A DNA stretch of 64,000 nucleotides from Amycolatopsis jiangsuensis (GCF_014204865.1 NZ_JACHMG010000001.1:5296501-5360500); one strand, 5' to 3'. Shown: positions 36,414 through 45,960, counted from the stretch's first letter. Translations and numbers: made by a program. Notes: generated from the letters alone by a model not told the origin.

Positions 36414-36737
36414 GTGCCCGAAACGCCCCAGCTCGAGATCCAGATGCTGCAAGACCGCGTGCTGGTCAAGCTGTCGCAGGAGGACGGCGAGCGCCGCAGC
36501 AGCGGCGGCATCGTGATTCCCGCGACGGCTCAAGTGGCGCGCCGGCTGGTCTGGGGTGATGTACTGGGGGTCGGCAACAGCGTGCGGAACGTGAAACAGG
36601 GCGACCGCGTGCTCTTCAACCCCGAGGACCAGTTCGAGGTCGAGATCCAGGGAGAAGGGCACCTGGTCATGCGCGAGCGCGACATCCACGCGGTGGCCAC
36701 GGAGCGGACCGAGCACGGCACGGGGCTCTACCTGTAG
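36414..36737 (+). CDS. GroES/Cpn10-family co-chaperonin, not linked to groEL
   Basis: 107 residues from GTG 36414. Cpn10 fold: LQDRVLVKLSQEDGERRSSGGIVIPA with the mobile loop around SSGGIV, GDVLGVGNSVRNVKQGDRVLFNPED, and C-terminal LVMRERDIHAVA. No chaperonin-60 gene is nearby, so it is either a second co-chaperonin or a specialised one. It starts 9 bp after the thioredoxin-NHL gene and is probably co-transcribed. Confidence 0.88.
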   Translation: MPETPQLEIQMLQDRVLVKLSQEDGERRSSGGIVIPATAQVARRLVWGDVLGVGNSVRNVKQGDRVLFNPEDQFEVEIQGEGHLVMRERDIHAVATERTEHGTGLYL

Positions 36738-36762
36738 ATCCCGTTACCCGGGGAGGCAGGCG

Positions 36763-38628
36763 TTGCGTGAGGAAGACCGGGCGTCCTTCGCCGACGACCT
36801 GCTCGGCGCTCCCGAACCCGAACCCGGAGCTGAATCCGACCTGGCCACGGAGATCTTCGCGGTGGTCGGCGAGCGTCCGCCGCCGCCGGACACCCGGTTG
36901 CGGCGGTTCCGCAAGCGGCTCGGCCGCGGTTTCATGGTCGTCGGCTGCCTGCTCGGGCTGTTCGTGCTGCTGTACGCGATCGACCTGATCAGCACGGCCG
37001 GCGACGTTCCGCGTGGGGTCCGGGTCGCCGGGACCGACGTCGGCGGCCTTTCCTACGCCGAAGCCGAAGCCAAGCTGCACACTGAACTCCAGCCCCGGCT
37101 CACACGGCCGGTGGCGGTGCACGCCGGTGACGTCACGGCGTCGCTGGTGCCCGCACAGTCCGGCCTCGGCCTCGACTGGTCGGGCACGCTCGCGCAGGCC
37201 GGACACCAGCCGTGGAGTCCGATCACCCGGGTGCTGTCGTTTTTCACCACCCGGGAGGTCGGGGTCGTCACCCGCAGCGACCAGGTCGAGGTGGCGCAGG
37301 CGGTCCGGCAGCTCGCGCAAGGGCAGCTCGATCACCCGATGACCGAGGGCAGCATCGGTTTCGTGCCGAAGGCACCAGATGGCGTCACCGCCTACCCGGT
37401 GGAACCGCGGCAGGGACAGCAGCTCGCGGACGTGCCCGCCGCCGTGCGGACCGTGGTGGACCAGTGGCTTTCACCGCGCGGCGTGTCCCTGGACATGGCG
37501 GTCGCCCCGGCGAAAGCGACGTCCGCCGGGGTGCATTCGCTGCTGGACACCGTGGTCGCGCCCGCGGTGTCCGCTCCGGTCGTGCTGCACGGCGAAGGCA
37601 AGGACACCACGCTGAAGCCGTCGGCGATAGCGGCTTCGTTCCGGTTCTCCCCAGGCGACAGCGGCAGTCTCCAGCTGCGTATCGACCAGGGAAAGCTGCG
37701 CAAGGCAGCGCGGCCGGACCTCGCGTCGACCGAGACCGAGGCGAAGGACGCGCAGATCACCTTCGATTCCGGCGCTCCCACCGTGCAGCCGTCCACCGAC
37801 GCGCGAAAGATCAACTGGGCCAGTACTTTCCGGCCGCTGGCCGCGGTGCTGGCGAAACCGTCCGGGCGTGCGCTGAAGGTGGCCTACGACGCGAAGAAGC
37901 CGGAACTGACCACCGACGGCGCCAACGCGCTGGGGATCAAGGAAGTCATCGGCGAGTTCACCACCAGCGGGTTGAGCGGACCGGCCGCGGCGAACGTGGA
38001 CACGCTCGCCGGGCGGATTTCCGGCGTCGTGGTGAAACCGGGCGAGACGTTCAGCCTCGACGCGCACCGCGGTGGCGGATACGCTGCCGCGCCGGCCGAA
38101 GACGACGGCAGCGGACCGTCGGTACCCGGCGGCGGGCTCTCGCAACTGGCGTCCACTTTGTACAACGCGGCCTACCTCGCCGGCCTCGGCGACGGTGGAC
38201 ACGTTGCCCAGCAACACTATCTCGGCCGCTACCCGGCGGGTCGCGACGCCGAGGCCGTGGACGCCTCGGGTAATCCGGTCGACCTGAAGATCGCCGACAA
38301 CGACCCGACCGGCTTCGCCGTCCAGGCCAGCGCGAGCGGTGGTTCGGTCACCGTGAAAATCTGGGGAACCCGGCATTACCGCGTCGAAAGCCGGGCCGGC
38401 GACCAGACCGATCAGGTACCGCCGAGCGTCCGGATCGGCCCCGGCCCGGACGGCACCTGTCAGGCCTCACCGGGCGCGAACGGGTTCACCGTCACCGACA
38501 CCCGCGTGTTCTACGACGTGGCCACCGGTAACGAGGTCCGCGAGGAGAGCCGTACCACGACGTACTCGCCGCGCCCGATCGTCATCTGCGGAGGCGGACC
38601 GGTGCCTTCGTTCGCCACGCCTCGGTGA
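36763..38628 (+). CDS. VanW-family membrane-anchored cell-wall protein
   Basis: 621 residues. One transmembrane segment after a basic cytoplasmic stretch (GFMVVGCLLGLFVLLYAIDL, about residues 64-85), an extracytoplasmic peptidoglycan-binding-like region (two YoaR-type repeats, for example VRVAGTDVGGLSYAEAEAKL), then the VanW domain (ISGVVVKPGETFSLDAHRGG...GGLSQLASTLYNAAYLAGL). VanW proteins are widespread cell-envelope proteins of unclear role and do not indicate vancomycin resistance on their own. The 3' end overlaps the convergent MmcQ gene by 47 bp. Confidence 0.92.
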   Translation: MREEDRASFADDLLGAPEPEPGAESDLATEIFAVVGERPPPPDTRLRRFRKRLGRGFMVVGCLLGLFVLLYAIDLISTAGDVPRGVRVAGTDVGGLSYAEAEAKLHTELQPRLTRPVAVHAGDVTASLVPAQSGLGLDWSGTLAQAGHQPWSPITRVLSFFTTREVGVVTRSDQVEVAQAVRQLAQGQLDHPMTEGSIGFVPKAPDGVTAYPVEPRQGQQLADVPAAVRTVVDQWLSPRGVSLDMAVAPAKATSAGVHSLLDTVVAPAVSAPVVLHGEGKDTTLKPSAIAASFRFSPGDSGSLQLRIDQGKLRKAARPDLASTETEAKDAQITFDSGAPTVQPSTDARKINWASTFRPLAAVLAKPSGRALKVAYDAKKPELTTDGANALGIKEVIGEFTTSGLSGPAAANVDTLAGRISGVVVKPGETFSLDAHRGGGYAAAPAEDDGSGPSVPGGGLSQLASTLYNAAYLAGLGDGGHVAQQHYLGRYPAGRDAEAVDASGNPVDLKIADNDPTGFAVQASASGGSVTVKIWGTRHYRVESRAGDQTDQVPPSVRIGPGPDGTCQASPGANGFTVTDTRVFYDVATGNEVREESRTTTYSPRPIVICGGGPVPSFATPR

Positions 38629-38911
38629 GCAGTTCCCGCAGCTGCTGCGGATCCACCTGCTCGAGGTGCACCAGAATGGAGCCGTACCCGTCGTAGTGCG
38701 CAGTGGTGAAGTACGCCGGATCGCCGGACGCGAGCAGCGCCGCCTTCTCGTCGAGGCCGCAGAACAGCATCAACCCGCCCTCGGCTTCGGTACGCAGCCG
38801 GGCGAAGGTCTTGCCCGCCACCTTCAGCGCCGGCGTGCGGTAGGAGGTGGACACCTCCGTCTCCGGCAGCTCCGCCGCGAGCGCGACCACCTCGTCCCAG
38901 TTCATCGCCAT
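38582..38911 (-). CDS. MmcQ/YjbR-family DNA-binding-fold protein
   Basis: 109 residues. MNWDEVVALAAELPETEVSTSYRTPALKVAGKTFARL is the usual YjbR start, followed by EKAALLASGDPAYFTTAHYDGYGSI cut as separate strands of the double-wing fold. The biochemical role is unknown. Its last 47 bp lie inside the convergent VanW gene. Confidence 0.88.
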   Translation of the reverse strand: MAMNWDEVVALAAELPETEVSTSYRTPALKVAGKTFARLRTEAEGGLMLFCGLDEKAALLASGDPAYFTTAHYDGYGSILVHLEQVDPQQLRELLTEAWRTKAPVRLRR

Positions 38912-38960
38912 AGCGCCATCCTCGACCCATCGAGCCGCCCGGTCTTGGTGAAATGAGAGC

Positions 38961-38998
38961 CGTGAAGGCCTCCTTGGCGGAACCAGGAGGCCTTCACG
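38961..38998. terminator. Hairpin between MmcQ and 5'-nucleotidase genes
   Basis: CGTGAAGGCCTCCT pairs perfectly with AGGAGGCCTTCACG (14 bp) around a 10-base loop. It lies just beyond the stop of the 5'-nucleotidase gene on the minus strand. Confidence 0.72.
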
Positions 38999-39002
38999 GA
39001 CG

Positions 39003-40691
39003 TCACGGCGTGGCGGTGATGCGGTCCGCGGGCGGCGGGGCGATGTTCGGATGCGCGCCGAGGTAGTCGAGGAACGCGTCCAGGTCGACCGGCCCGCCCG
39101 CCAGGTCGGTGCCCTTGGTGAACTCGGTGAACCCGTCCCCGCCCGCGGCGAGGAAGTTGTTCACCGACACCCGGTACGACGCGGCCGGGTCGACCGGCTC
39201 GCCCTCGATCTGCAGGTCCGAGACGCGCGAGCCGTCCGCGGCCGATGCCGAGTACGTGTAGTGCAGCGAGCTGGAGATCTGCAGGATCTTGGTTCCGCCG
39301 TCCTGCCCCCACTGCTGTTCGAGCACGTTCTTCAGGTCCGCGCCGGTGAGCGTGATCGTCTGCATGATGTTGGAGAACGGCTGCACGGTGAACGCCTCGC
39401 CGTACGTCACCACGCCGTCGCCCTCACCGGCAGGCGAGGACTGGTAGCCGAGGTCGGCCCGGATGCCGCCCGGATTGGTCATCGCGACGACCGCGTCGTT
39501 CGACTTCGTCGCCTCCAGCTGGGCGTCCGCGATGACGTCGCCGAGCGGGGATTCCCCGGACGGACCGCCCGCCGCGGGCAGGTCCGCGGTGATCGTCCCG
39601 ACCTGCTTGTTCGCGATCGGCGCGGCCTTCGTCCTGGCCTCGTCGACGAGCTTCTCCACGGCAGGATCGGCCGGCACGTCCCGGGTCACGACCTCGTTGT
39701 GCGCCTTGGTCTGGTCCCGGAGCACGTCGCGGGTGCGCGGGTCTATCTTCAGGTCCACCACCGACAGCAGCCTGCCGAACGACGCGCCCTGCAGCACCGG
39801 CCGCGGCTTGCCCGCCGGATCGTCGATCACGCAGTTGTACTGCTGGTGGCTGTGCGCGGTGAAGATCGCGTCGACCTTCGGGCTGACCTTCTTCGCGATG
39901 GCGGAGGCGGGACCGTCCGGCTGCACCTTGCAGTCGTCCGGTCCGGCGCCGGGCTGGGCCTCGTCGCCCTGGTGCAGGAGCACGACCTGGGCCTTGACGC
40001 CGAGCAGGTCCAGCAGGTTCGCGGTGCGGTCGATCGCCTCGGCCTCGTCGCCGAACTTCAGGCCCTTGATCGAATCGGGCGTGACGACCGAGGGCAGGTC
40101 CTGCAGCGTGGCCCCGATGACACCGATCGGTACCCCGCCGGAGAACTGCACGGTGAACGGCAGCAGCGCGGGCAGCCCGTTGGTGAAGGACACGTTGGAC
40201 CCGAGGATCGGGAACCGCGTGCCCGGGTAGGTCTTCTCGAACTGGCAGCCGTCGGTGGGGTGGCATCCGCCGAGCTGAGTGCGCAGCAGCTCCTGGTAGC
40301 CCTCGTCGAACTCGTGGTTGCCGACCGCGGAGGCCTTCACCCCCAGCTCGTTCAGGAACTCCAGCGTCGGCTCGTCGTGGAAGAGCGCGGAGATCACCGG
40401 TGACGCGCCGATGTTGTCGCCCGAGGAGAGCACGACCGAGTTGCGCACCTGCGACTCGAGCTGCTTCACGTGCGTGGCCAGGTAAGCGGCACCGCCTGCG
40501 GCCACCATGCTGCCGTCGGGCAGCGTGACCTCGCCGCTCGATCCGGACGGCGGCTCGAGATTGCCGTGCAGATCGTTGAGCGTGATGAGCCGGACGTCGA
40601 TCGGCTGGTCCGCGGAAGCGGGTGCGCTCGCGAACGCCACGGTGGCCACCGCGGCCGCGGTGGCGGCCGAGAGCCGGGTGAAGAGCCTCAT
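39003..40691 (-). CDS. Secreted 5'-nucleotidase / UshA-like metallophosphoesterase
   Basis: 562 residues from ATG 40691. Sec signal peptide MRLFTRLSAATAAAVATVAFASAPASA. Two-metal phosphoesterase motifs: ITLNDLHGNL, SSGDNIGASP, VGNHEFDEG, LLHQGDE and FTAHSHQQYNC. The C-terminal 5'-nucleotidase domain has ALTNPGGIRADLGYQ-like sequence and the substrate loop near SLHYTYSA. It likely hydrolyses extracellular nucleotides to nucleosides and phosphate. The in-frame extension to 40754 lies upstream of the signal peptide and was rejected. Confidence 0.93.
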   Translation of the reverse strand: MRLFTRLSAATAAAVATVAFASAPASADQPIDVRLITLNDLHGNLEPPSGSSGEVTLPDGSMVAAGGAAYLATHVKQLESQVRNSVVLSSGDNIGASPVISALFHDEPTLEFLNELGVKASAVGNHEFDEGYQELLRTQLGGCHPTDGCQFEKTYPGTRFPILGSNVSFTNGLPALLPFTVQFSGGVPIGVIGATLQDLPSVVTPDSIKGLKFGDEAEAIDRTANLLDLLGVKAQVVLLHQGDEAQPGAGPDDCKVQPDGPASAIAKKVSPKVDAIFTAHSHQQYNCVIDDPAGKPRPVLQGASFGRLLSVVDLKIDPRTRDVLRDQTKAHNEVVTRDVPADPAVEKLVDEARTKAAPIANKQVGTITADLPAAGGPSGESPLGDVIADAQLEATKSNDAVVAMTNPGGIRADLGYQSSPAGEGDGVVTYGEAFTVQPFSNIMQTITLTGADLKNVLEQQWGQDGGTKILQISSSLHYTYSASAADGSRVSDLQIEGEPVDPAASYRVSVNNFLAAGGDGFTEFTKGTDLAGGPVDLDAFLDYLGAHPNIAPPPADRITATP

Positions 40692-40944
40692 TTGTCCTCC
40701 GGTTTCGCACCCGTCGTCCCCTGAAACGGGTGTCCGGCGCTGCAGTCTGCCCAAAACGCGGGGACCTCACCAGAGGAAGAAGTCCGGTGATGAGCAATCG
40801 TCACCTGCCGTTTCCCTCCTCGGCCCTGCCCACGCGATCCGGCCGATCGTCGTGCCCGCCTCGGCCGGATGGCCGATCCCCGGACCGAGCGGCCCGGCCC
40901 TTCGACCGAAGTGCCCGCGGCGCCCGGTCCCTAACGTTTCGGGT

Positions 40945-41586
40945 ATGACGAACGCACAGGTCACCGCCCTCGAGTACGGACTCATCGGTTTCCTCGCCGT
41001 GTGGGCGACGATCCTGGTCCCGCAGCTGGTACTGCAGCTCGCGCGTCACGGCGGGCTCCGTCCGCGGGGCATCCTGACCACCGCGGGCGTCGTGCTCTAC
41101 GCGTGCCTCGGGCTCGCCGTCGTCTTCCTGCCGCTGCCCGGCCCCGGCACCGGGGCGCTCGAGCAGACCGTGCAGCTGCATCCGTTCCAGTGGATCGCCG
41201 ACATCCACACCGAGCTGCTGAAGCACGGGCTGTCCACGGCGCACTGGTTCACCTCGCAGACCTTCCAGCAGGTCGCGATGAACGTGCTGCTGTTCGTGCC
41301 GCTCGGCCTGTTCGCCCGGCTGCTGTGGCGCCGCGGACTGGTCGGCGCGCTGCTGATCGGTGGCGCGGTGTCACTGGCCGTCGAGATCACGCAGGTCACC
41401 GCGAACTTCGGCACCGCCCCGTTCGTCTATCGGATCTTCGATGTGGACGACCTCATGACCAACACCCTCGGCGCCGGTCTCGGCTGGATCTTCGCCGCGC
41501 TGCTGCTCGCTTTGCGCGCCGGCTCTTCAACCGTCCACGCGCAGCCGGCCGGGAGCGAGCGGATCGACCTCGCCAAGGCGCGCTAG
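40945..41586 (+). CDS. VanZ-family membrane protein
   Basis: 213 residues from ATG 40945. Four to five transmembrane segments; the VanZ core runs from FQWIADIHTEL through NVLLFVPLGLFARLLWRR and GGAVSLAVEITQ to DVDDLMTNTLGAGLGW. The family modulates sensitivity to some glycopeptides in certain hosts, but the usual role is unknown. Its 3' end is overlapped on the other strand by a 58-residue membrane protein gene. Confidence 0.88.
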   Translation: MTNAQVTALEYGLIGFLAVWATILVPQLVLQLARHGGLRPRGILTTAGVVLYACLGLAVVFLPLPGPGTGALEQTVQLHPFQWIADIHTELLKHGLSTAHWFTSQTFQQVAMNVLLFVPLGLFARLLWRRGLVGALLIGGAVSLAVEITQVTANFGTAPFVYRIFDVDDLMTNTLGAGLGWIFAALLLALRAGSSTVHAQPAGSERIDLAKAR

Positions 41587-41703
41587 CCGGGCCTTCCGCT
41601 GCAGCGCCGCCCGCCGGGCGGCTCGCCGGTCCTCGACCACCACGATGAGGGAGGCGGCCGCGATCAGCAGCGCCACGAGCCCGAGAACCAGCCACAGCTG
41701 CAA
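41527..41703 (-). CDS. Small single-span membrane protein, 58 residues
   Basis: TTG 41703 is preceded by GGAGAGGAG at 5-base spacing, an excellent ribosome-binding site. The product starts LQLWLVLGLVALLIAAASLIVVV, one membrane helix, followed by an Arg-rich cytoplasmic tail (EDRRAARRAALQRKARLARLG). The last 60 bp lie antisense within the VanZ gene. No family is recognised. The RBS and the clear helix-plus-basic-tail design support a real gene. Confidence 0.6.
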   Translation of the reverse strand: MQLWLVLGLVALLIAAASLIVVVEDRRAARRAALQRKARLARLGEVDPLAPGRLRVDG

Positions 41704-41817
41704 GGTCGCTCCTCTCCTACGCCGTTGTGCGAGAGATCACACAGGCTACCCATTCCGGTGCCGGCTCCGCCACCCCGTCCGCGGGCTGGTTCCACTCAGC
41801 GGACGAGACTGACCGGC

Positions 41818-42378
41818 ATGTCCGGCAAACCGACCAAGGACGAACTTGCCGCCGCGTACGGGACGACCATCCCGGACGTGCTGGCCCCCGGCCTGGACGT
41901 GCTGTTCTGCGGGATCAACCCCGGCCTGTACTCGGGTGCGGTGGGGCTGCACTTCGCCCGCCCGGGCAACCGCTTCTGGCCCGCCCTGCACGCCGGCGGC
42001 TTCACCCCGCGCCTGCTCGACCCGAGTGAGCAGACCGAGCTGCTCGCGGCGGGCCTCGGCATCACGAACGTCGTGGCGCGGGCCACGGCGCGAGCCGACG
42101 AACTCGGCGACGACGAACTCCGGCTCGGTGGGCAAGCTCTGGTCGCCAAGGTGCGCGAGTATCACCCGCGATGGCTGGCCGTCGTGGGGATCACCGCCTA
42201 CCGGATCGCCTTCGGCGAGCCGAAAGCCAAGGTGGGACGACAGGAGCACCGGATCGGCGGCACGCGGGTCTGGGTCCTGCCCAACCCGAGTGGCCTCAAC
42301 GCGCACTGGTCGGGGCCACGCCTGGGTGAGGCGTTCGGTGATCTCCGGCGCGCGGAACAAGCTCACCGCGTTCAGTAA
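41818..42378 (+). CDS. mug: G/U mismatch-specific DNA glycosylase
   Basis: 186 residues from ATG 41818. Uracil-DNA-glycosylase superfamily, Mug branch: catalytic motif FCGINPGLYSGAVGLHFARPGNRFWPAL with Asn at the active site, and late motif LPNPSGLNAHW. It removes uracil or ethenocytosine opposite G. The N-terminal KPTKDELAAAYGTTIPDVLAPGLDVLF matches actinobacterial members. Confidence 0.94.
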   Translation: MSGKPTKDELAAAYGTTIPDVLAPGLDVLFCGINPGLYSGAVGLHFARPGNRFWPALHAGGFTPRLLDPSEQTELLAAGLGITNVVARATARADELGDDELRLGGQALVAKVREYHPRWLAVVGITAYRIAFGEPKAKVGRQEHRIGGTRVWVLPNPSGLNAHWSGPRLGEAFGDLRRAEQAHRVQ

Positions 42379-42658
42379 TCAGGCAGTCACCTGCCGGAGT
42401 ACACCCTGGGTAGCGATCGGGGGATGCCGCAGCCCGAAAAAGGGCCGAATTCTCGCAGTTCGGGACAGGTTTTCTACGGAGAGTTTGCTGCAACCGTCCG
42501 ATACGGCTATGAGGGGGAAACCGCGTCACGGGCCGCGTCCTGCGGAGTCGAATGAGGGACGACGTGTCGTTTCCGATCAGTCCTGGCAGGGAGGACTGAG
42601 GTGCATGCCGAGGGGGTATGCCGGTCACCGGAAACGACCAGGAGGACGGAGGCCCGAG

Positions 42659-43447
42659 ATGCGTGGCATCGAGCCCCATCGAACGCCCATCGCACCGGGA
42701 CAGCCGGCCGGCAGCCGCAGCCTGGGGGTGGCCGTGGTGGATCCGATCCCGCTTTTCCGGGAGGGGGTCGCGTCGATGGTGCACCGCACCCTCGGTCTGC
42801 ACTGGTCCGGTCAGGCGGCGAGCCACCACGCGGCGATGCAGCTGTGCGAACAGGCGCGGCCGGACGTGGTGATCCTGGATTCCGCGCTGGACCCGAACTG
42901 TCACCTGGTGAAGATGCTGAACTCCGGCGATCCGGCGCTGGTGCTGGTCGTGCTGGTCCGCGACGGCAACCGCACCCAGCAGTACCTGGCGGCGGCGATC
43001 GGTGCCGGTGCGCACGCGATCGTGCCGCGGGCGGTCGACGGCCGGCGGATGGCCGAGTCGATCCGGCGGGCGCACACCGACCGGCGCTACCTCGACCCGG
43101 CCCTCTCGGCGCTCACCGCCCGGCCGAAGCGCCAGCCCTCGCCACGGGCCGCTCTCGACGACGGCCAGCTGGTCCACCCGAAGGGCGCCATGCCGCTGTC
43201 CCGGCGGGAGTACCAGGTGCTGCAGCTCGTGGCCGAGGGGCTGGAGAACTCGGCGATCGCGAAGCTGCTGTTCCTGTCCGTGGAAACCGTCCGGACGCAC
43301 GTGAAGAGCATTCTGCGCAAGCTCTCCGCGCGAGATCGGACACACGCGGTGACCATCGCGTTCCGCAGCGGCATCCTCGTCCCCCAGATCGACGACCAGG
43401 CCGCGGTACTGCCCGCGCAGCACTCCGTGGCGCGCAGCACCCGGTGA
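42659..43447 (+). CDS. LuxR/NarL-type response regulator with an atypical receiver
   Basis: 262 residues from ATG 42659, with GGAGGacggagg just upstream. The receiver-like domain begins VAVVDPIPLFREGVASMV and keeps a possible phospho-site Asp in VVILDSALD. It lacks the usual second acidic residue of the N-terminal pair, and the conserved Lys is replaced in AHAIVPRAVDG, so it may not be phosphorylated. The C-terminal helix-turn-helix is LSRREYQVLQLVAEGLENSAIAKLL...VETVRTHVKSILRKL. There is no adjacent histidine kinase: an orphan regulator. The upstream in-frame extension overlapping mug was rejected. Confidence 0.9.
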   Translation: MRGIEPHRTPIAPGQPAGSRSLGVAVVDPIPLFREGVASMVHRTLGLHWSGQAASHHAAMQLCEQARPDVVILDSALDPNCHLVKMLNSGDPALVLVVLVRDGNRTQQYLAAAIGAGAHAIVPRAVDGRRMAESIRRAHTDRRYLDPALSALTARPKRQPSPRAALDDGQLVHPKGAMPLSRREYQVLQLVAEGLENSAIAKLLFLSVETVRTHVKSILRKLSARDRTHAVTIAFRSGILVPQIDDQAAVLPAQHSVARSTR

Positions 43448-43520
43448 CCTTGTTCTCCTGGTCGTGGTCGAATTCCCGGCCACATCCGACCCATTGGTGG
43501 AGCCCATCCGCTTGCCCCGG

Positions 43521-43559
43521 TTACTCGTAAGTAATATCCTGATATTACCGGCGAGTAAG
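43521..43559. promoter_or_regulatory. Paired TetR-type operators upstream of the FadE5-like gene
   Basis: TTACTCGTAAGTAAT (43521-43535) and TTACCGGCGAGTAAG (43545-43559) lie 24 bp apart, start to start, 47 bp before the start codon. Both match the core of sites 694-715 and 3648-3662. Two sites in series suggest cooperative repression. Confidence 0.68.
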
Positions 43560-43606
43560 GGAAGCTGTGCCCGGCCGGAAAGCCGAACACGACACGGAGT
43601 GACGAC

Positions 43607-45451
43607 ATGGGCCACTACAAGAGCAACGTCCGCGACCTGGAGTTCAATCTCTTCGAGGTCCTCGGCGTGCAGGACCGCCTTGGCAAGGGTGTGCTCGCCG
43701 AGTCGGACGAGGAGACCGCGCGCGGGGTGCTCTCGGAGCTGAACAACCTGGCCACCGGCCCGCTCGCCGAGTCCTACGCCGACGCCGACCGCAACCCGCC
43801 GGTGTACGACCCCAAGACCTTCAGCGTGACGATCCCCGAGTCGTTCAAGAAGAGCTACCGGGCGCTGGTCGACGGCGAATGGTGGCGGCTCGGCCTCACC
43901 AACGACCTCGGCGGGTTCGGCCTGCCGCCCACCGTCCAGTGGGCCGCGGGTGAGCTCATCCTCGGCGCCAACGCTCCGCTGTTCATGTACCTCGCGGGCC
44001 CGAACTTCGCCATGATCGTGGACAAGAACGGCACCGAGGAGCAGAAGCACTGGGCCCGGCTGATGATCGAGGGCGGCTGGGGCGCCACCATGGTGCTGAC
44101 CGAGCCGGACGCCGGTTCGGACGTGGGCGCCGGTCGTACCAAGGCCGTGCTGCAGGAGGACGGCTCCTGGCACCTCGACGGCGTGAAGCGGTTCATCACC
44201 TCGGCCGAGAACGACATGGTCGACAACATCATGCACCTCGTGCTCGCGCGTCCGGAGGGGCCGGGCATCGAGAGCAAGCCGGGCACCAAGGGCCTGTCGC
44301 TGTTCCTCGTGCCGAAGTACCACTTCGACGGCGAGACCGGTGAGCTCGGCGAGCGCAACGGCGCCTTCGTCACCAACATCGAGCACAAGATGGGCATCAA
44401 GGTGTCCACCACCTGCGAGCTGACCTTCGGCCAGCACGGCACGCCGGCCAAGGGCTGGCTGCTCGGCGAGGTGCACAACGGCATCGCGCAGATGTTCCAG
44501 GTCATCGAGTACGCGCGGATGATGGTCGGCACCAAGGCGATCGCGACGCTGTCCACCGGATACCTGAACGCGCTCGAGTACGCCAAGGAGCGCGTGCAGG
44601 GCTCCGACCTGCCGAACATGCTCAACAAGGCCGCGCCGCGGGTCACCATCACCCACCACCCGGACGTGCGTCGTTCGCTGATGCTGCAGAAGGCATACGC
44701 GGAAGGCATGCGCGCGGTGTACCTGTACACCGCCTCGTTCCAGGACCAGCTGTGGACCGGGGAAGGCGACGAGGAGTCGCTGAAGCTGGCGCACGGCGTG
44801 AACGACCTGCTGCTGCCGATCGTCAAGGGCGTCGGCTCGGAGCGGGCGACCGAGCAGCTGGTGCAGTCGCTGCAGACCCTGGGCGGTTCGGGCTTCCTGC
44901 AGGACTACCCGATCGAACAGTACATCCGCGACGCGAAGATCGACTCGCTGTACGAGGGCACCACCGCGATCCAGTCGATGGACTTCTTCTTCCGCAAGAT
45001 CGTCCGCGACAAGGGCAAGGCGCTGGCCTACCTGGCAGGCGAGATCACGAAGTTCATCGAGTCCGACGCCGGCAACGGGCGGCTCAAGAACGAGCGTGCC
45101 CTGCTCAAGCAGGCGCTGGAGGACACCCAGGGCATGCTGGGTGCGCTGATCGGCTACCTCACCTCGTCGCAGGAGGACCCGCAGAACGTCAACAAGGTCG
45201 GCCAGCACACCGTGCGGCTGCTGATGTCGGTGGGCGATCTGCTGGTCGGCTGGCAGCTGCTGAACCAGGCCGGGGTCGCCATCACGAAGCTGGACGACGG
45301 TGCCTCGGCGAAGGACAAGCCGTTCTACGAGGGCAAGCTGGCCGTGGCGTCGTTCTTCGCCAAGACCGTGCTGCCCGAGCTGACCGCCCGCCGCGCCATC
45401 GTGGAGGCCGCGGACAACGCCCTGATGGAGATCGACGAAGCGGCCTTCTGA
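43607..45451 (+). CDS. Acyl-CoA dehydrogenase, FadE5 type
   Basis: 614-residue FAD enzyme, the long form typical of FadE5. It makes the 2,3-double bond in acyl-CoA. Motifs: [17 protein letters not shown] (FAD/substrate), [14 protein letters not shown], and the catalytic region [17 protein letters not shown] with the base Glu. The extended C-terminal domain is present. In mycobacteria fadE5 lies next to fadA2-fabG4-htdX; here it is 40 kb away but shares the operator motif, so the regulon may survive although the cluster is split. Confidence 0.95.
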   Translation: MGHYKSNVRDLEFNLFEVLGVQDRLGKGVLAESDEETARGVLSELNNLATGPLAESYADADRNPPVYDPKTFSVTIPESFKKSYRALVDGEWWRLGLTNDLGGFGLPPTVQWAAGELILGANAPLFMYLAGPNFAMIVDKNGTEEQKHWARLMIEGGWGATMVLTEPDAGSDVGAGRTKAVLQEDGSWHLDGVKRFITSAENDMVDNIMHLVLARPEGPGIESKPGTKGLSLFLVPKYHFDGETGELGERNGAFVTNIEHKMGIKVSTTCELTFGQHGTPAKGWLLGEVHNGIAQMFQVIEYARMMVGTKAIATLSTGYLNALEYAKERVQGSDLPNMLNKAAPRVTITHHPDVRRSLMLQKAYAEGMRAVYLYTASFQDQLWTGEGDEESLKLAHGVNDLLLPIVKGVGSERATEQLVQSLQTLGGSGFLQDYPIEQYIRDAKIDSLYEGTTAIQSMDFFFRKIVRDKGKALAYLAGEITKFIESDAGNGRLKNERALLKQALEDTQGMLGALIGYLTSSQEDPQNVNKVGQHTVRLLMSVGDLLVGWQLLNQAGVAITKLDDGASAKDKPFYEGKLAVASFFAKTVLPELTARRAIVEAADNALMEIDEAAF

Positions 45452-45681
45452 GCCGCGGTCACTTCCGGGGCGTCACTTCCGGACATCGCTTCCGGGCATC
45501 GAGGAACGTGGTGATGCCGGCGCGGAACGAGTGGTTCGGCTCGTTCCGCGCCGGCCTGTTCCGCCGCTGAGCCGGACGAAGTGGCGGAACCGGTCGACCG
45601 GGTGGATTCTGTCCGTGACGCGTTTGCCCGCCGTGGCGCCGGGCATCCAGCAGCGCGTAACCACCCGGCGGAGGAGTTTTC

Positions 45682-45957
45682 ATGACTGTGTCCGGCATCA
45701 TCAGCGCGATCGTGATCGGCTTGATCCTCGGCGTGCTCGGCCGGCTGTTCGCGCCCGGCAAGCAGGCCATCCCGATCTGGGCGACCATCCTGGTCGGGAT
45801 CGTCGCCGCGTTCGTGGGTACCGCGATCGCGCGCGGCATCGGGTACGCCGACACCAAGGGGATCGACTGGCTCGAGATCATCACGCAGGTGGTGCTCGCC
45901 GCGATCGGCGTCAGCCTGGTCGCGGGCATCTACGGCAGGCGCAAGGTCGGCCGATAG
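45682..45957 (+). CDS. GlsB/YeaQ/YmgE-family small membrane protein
   Basis: 91 residues, three hydrophobic segments: SGIISAIVIGLILGVLGRLF, PIWATILVGIVAAFVGTAIA, and ITQVVLAAIGVSLVAGIYGRR. The glycine-rich pattern is typical of transglycosylase-associated (GlsB) stress proteins. GGAGGAG lies 7 bases before ATG 45682. Probably stress-induced in the plasma membrane; molecular role unknown. Confidence 0.92.
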   Translation: MTVSGIISAIVIGLILGVLGRLFAPGKQAIPIWATILVGIVAAFVGTAIARGIGYADTKGIDWLEIITQVVLAAIGVSLVAGIYGRRKVGR

Positions 45958-45960
45958 CGC

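Noticed and set aside
36763..41586. VanW and VanZ genes as a glycopeptide resistance cluster
   Set aside because: They are unlinked by function, and vanHAX-type ligase genes are absent; both families are common in ordinary genomes.
42296..45208. 970-codon minus-strand open frame over the LuxR and acyl-CoA dehydrogenase genes
   Set aside because: Shadow frame, low-complexity His/Arg/Val-rich translation, no recognisable domain, while both plus-strand genes are certain.
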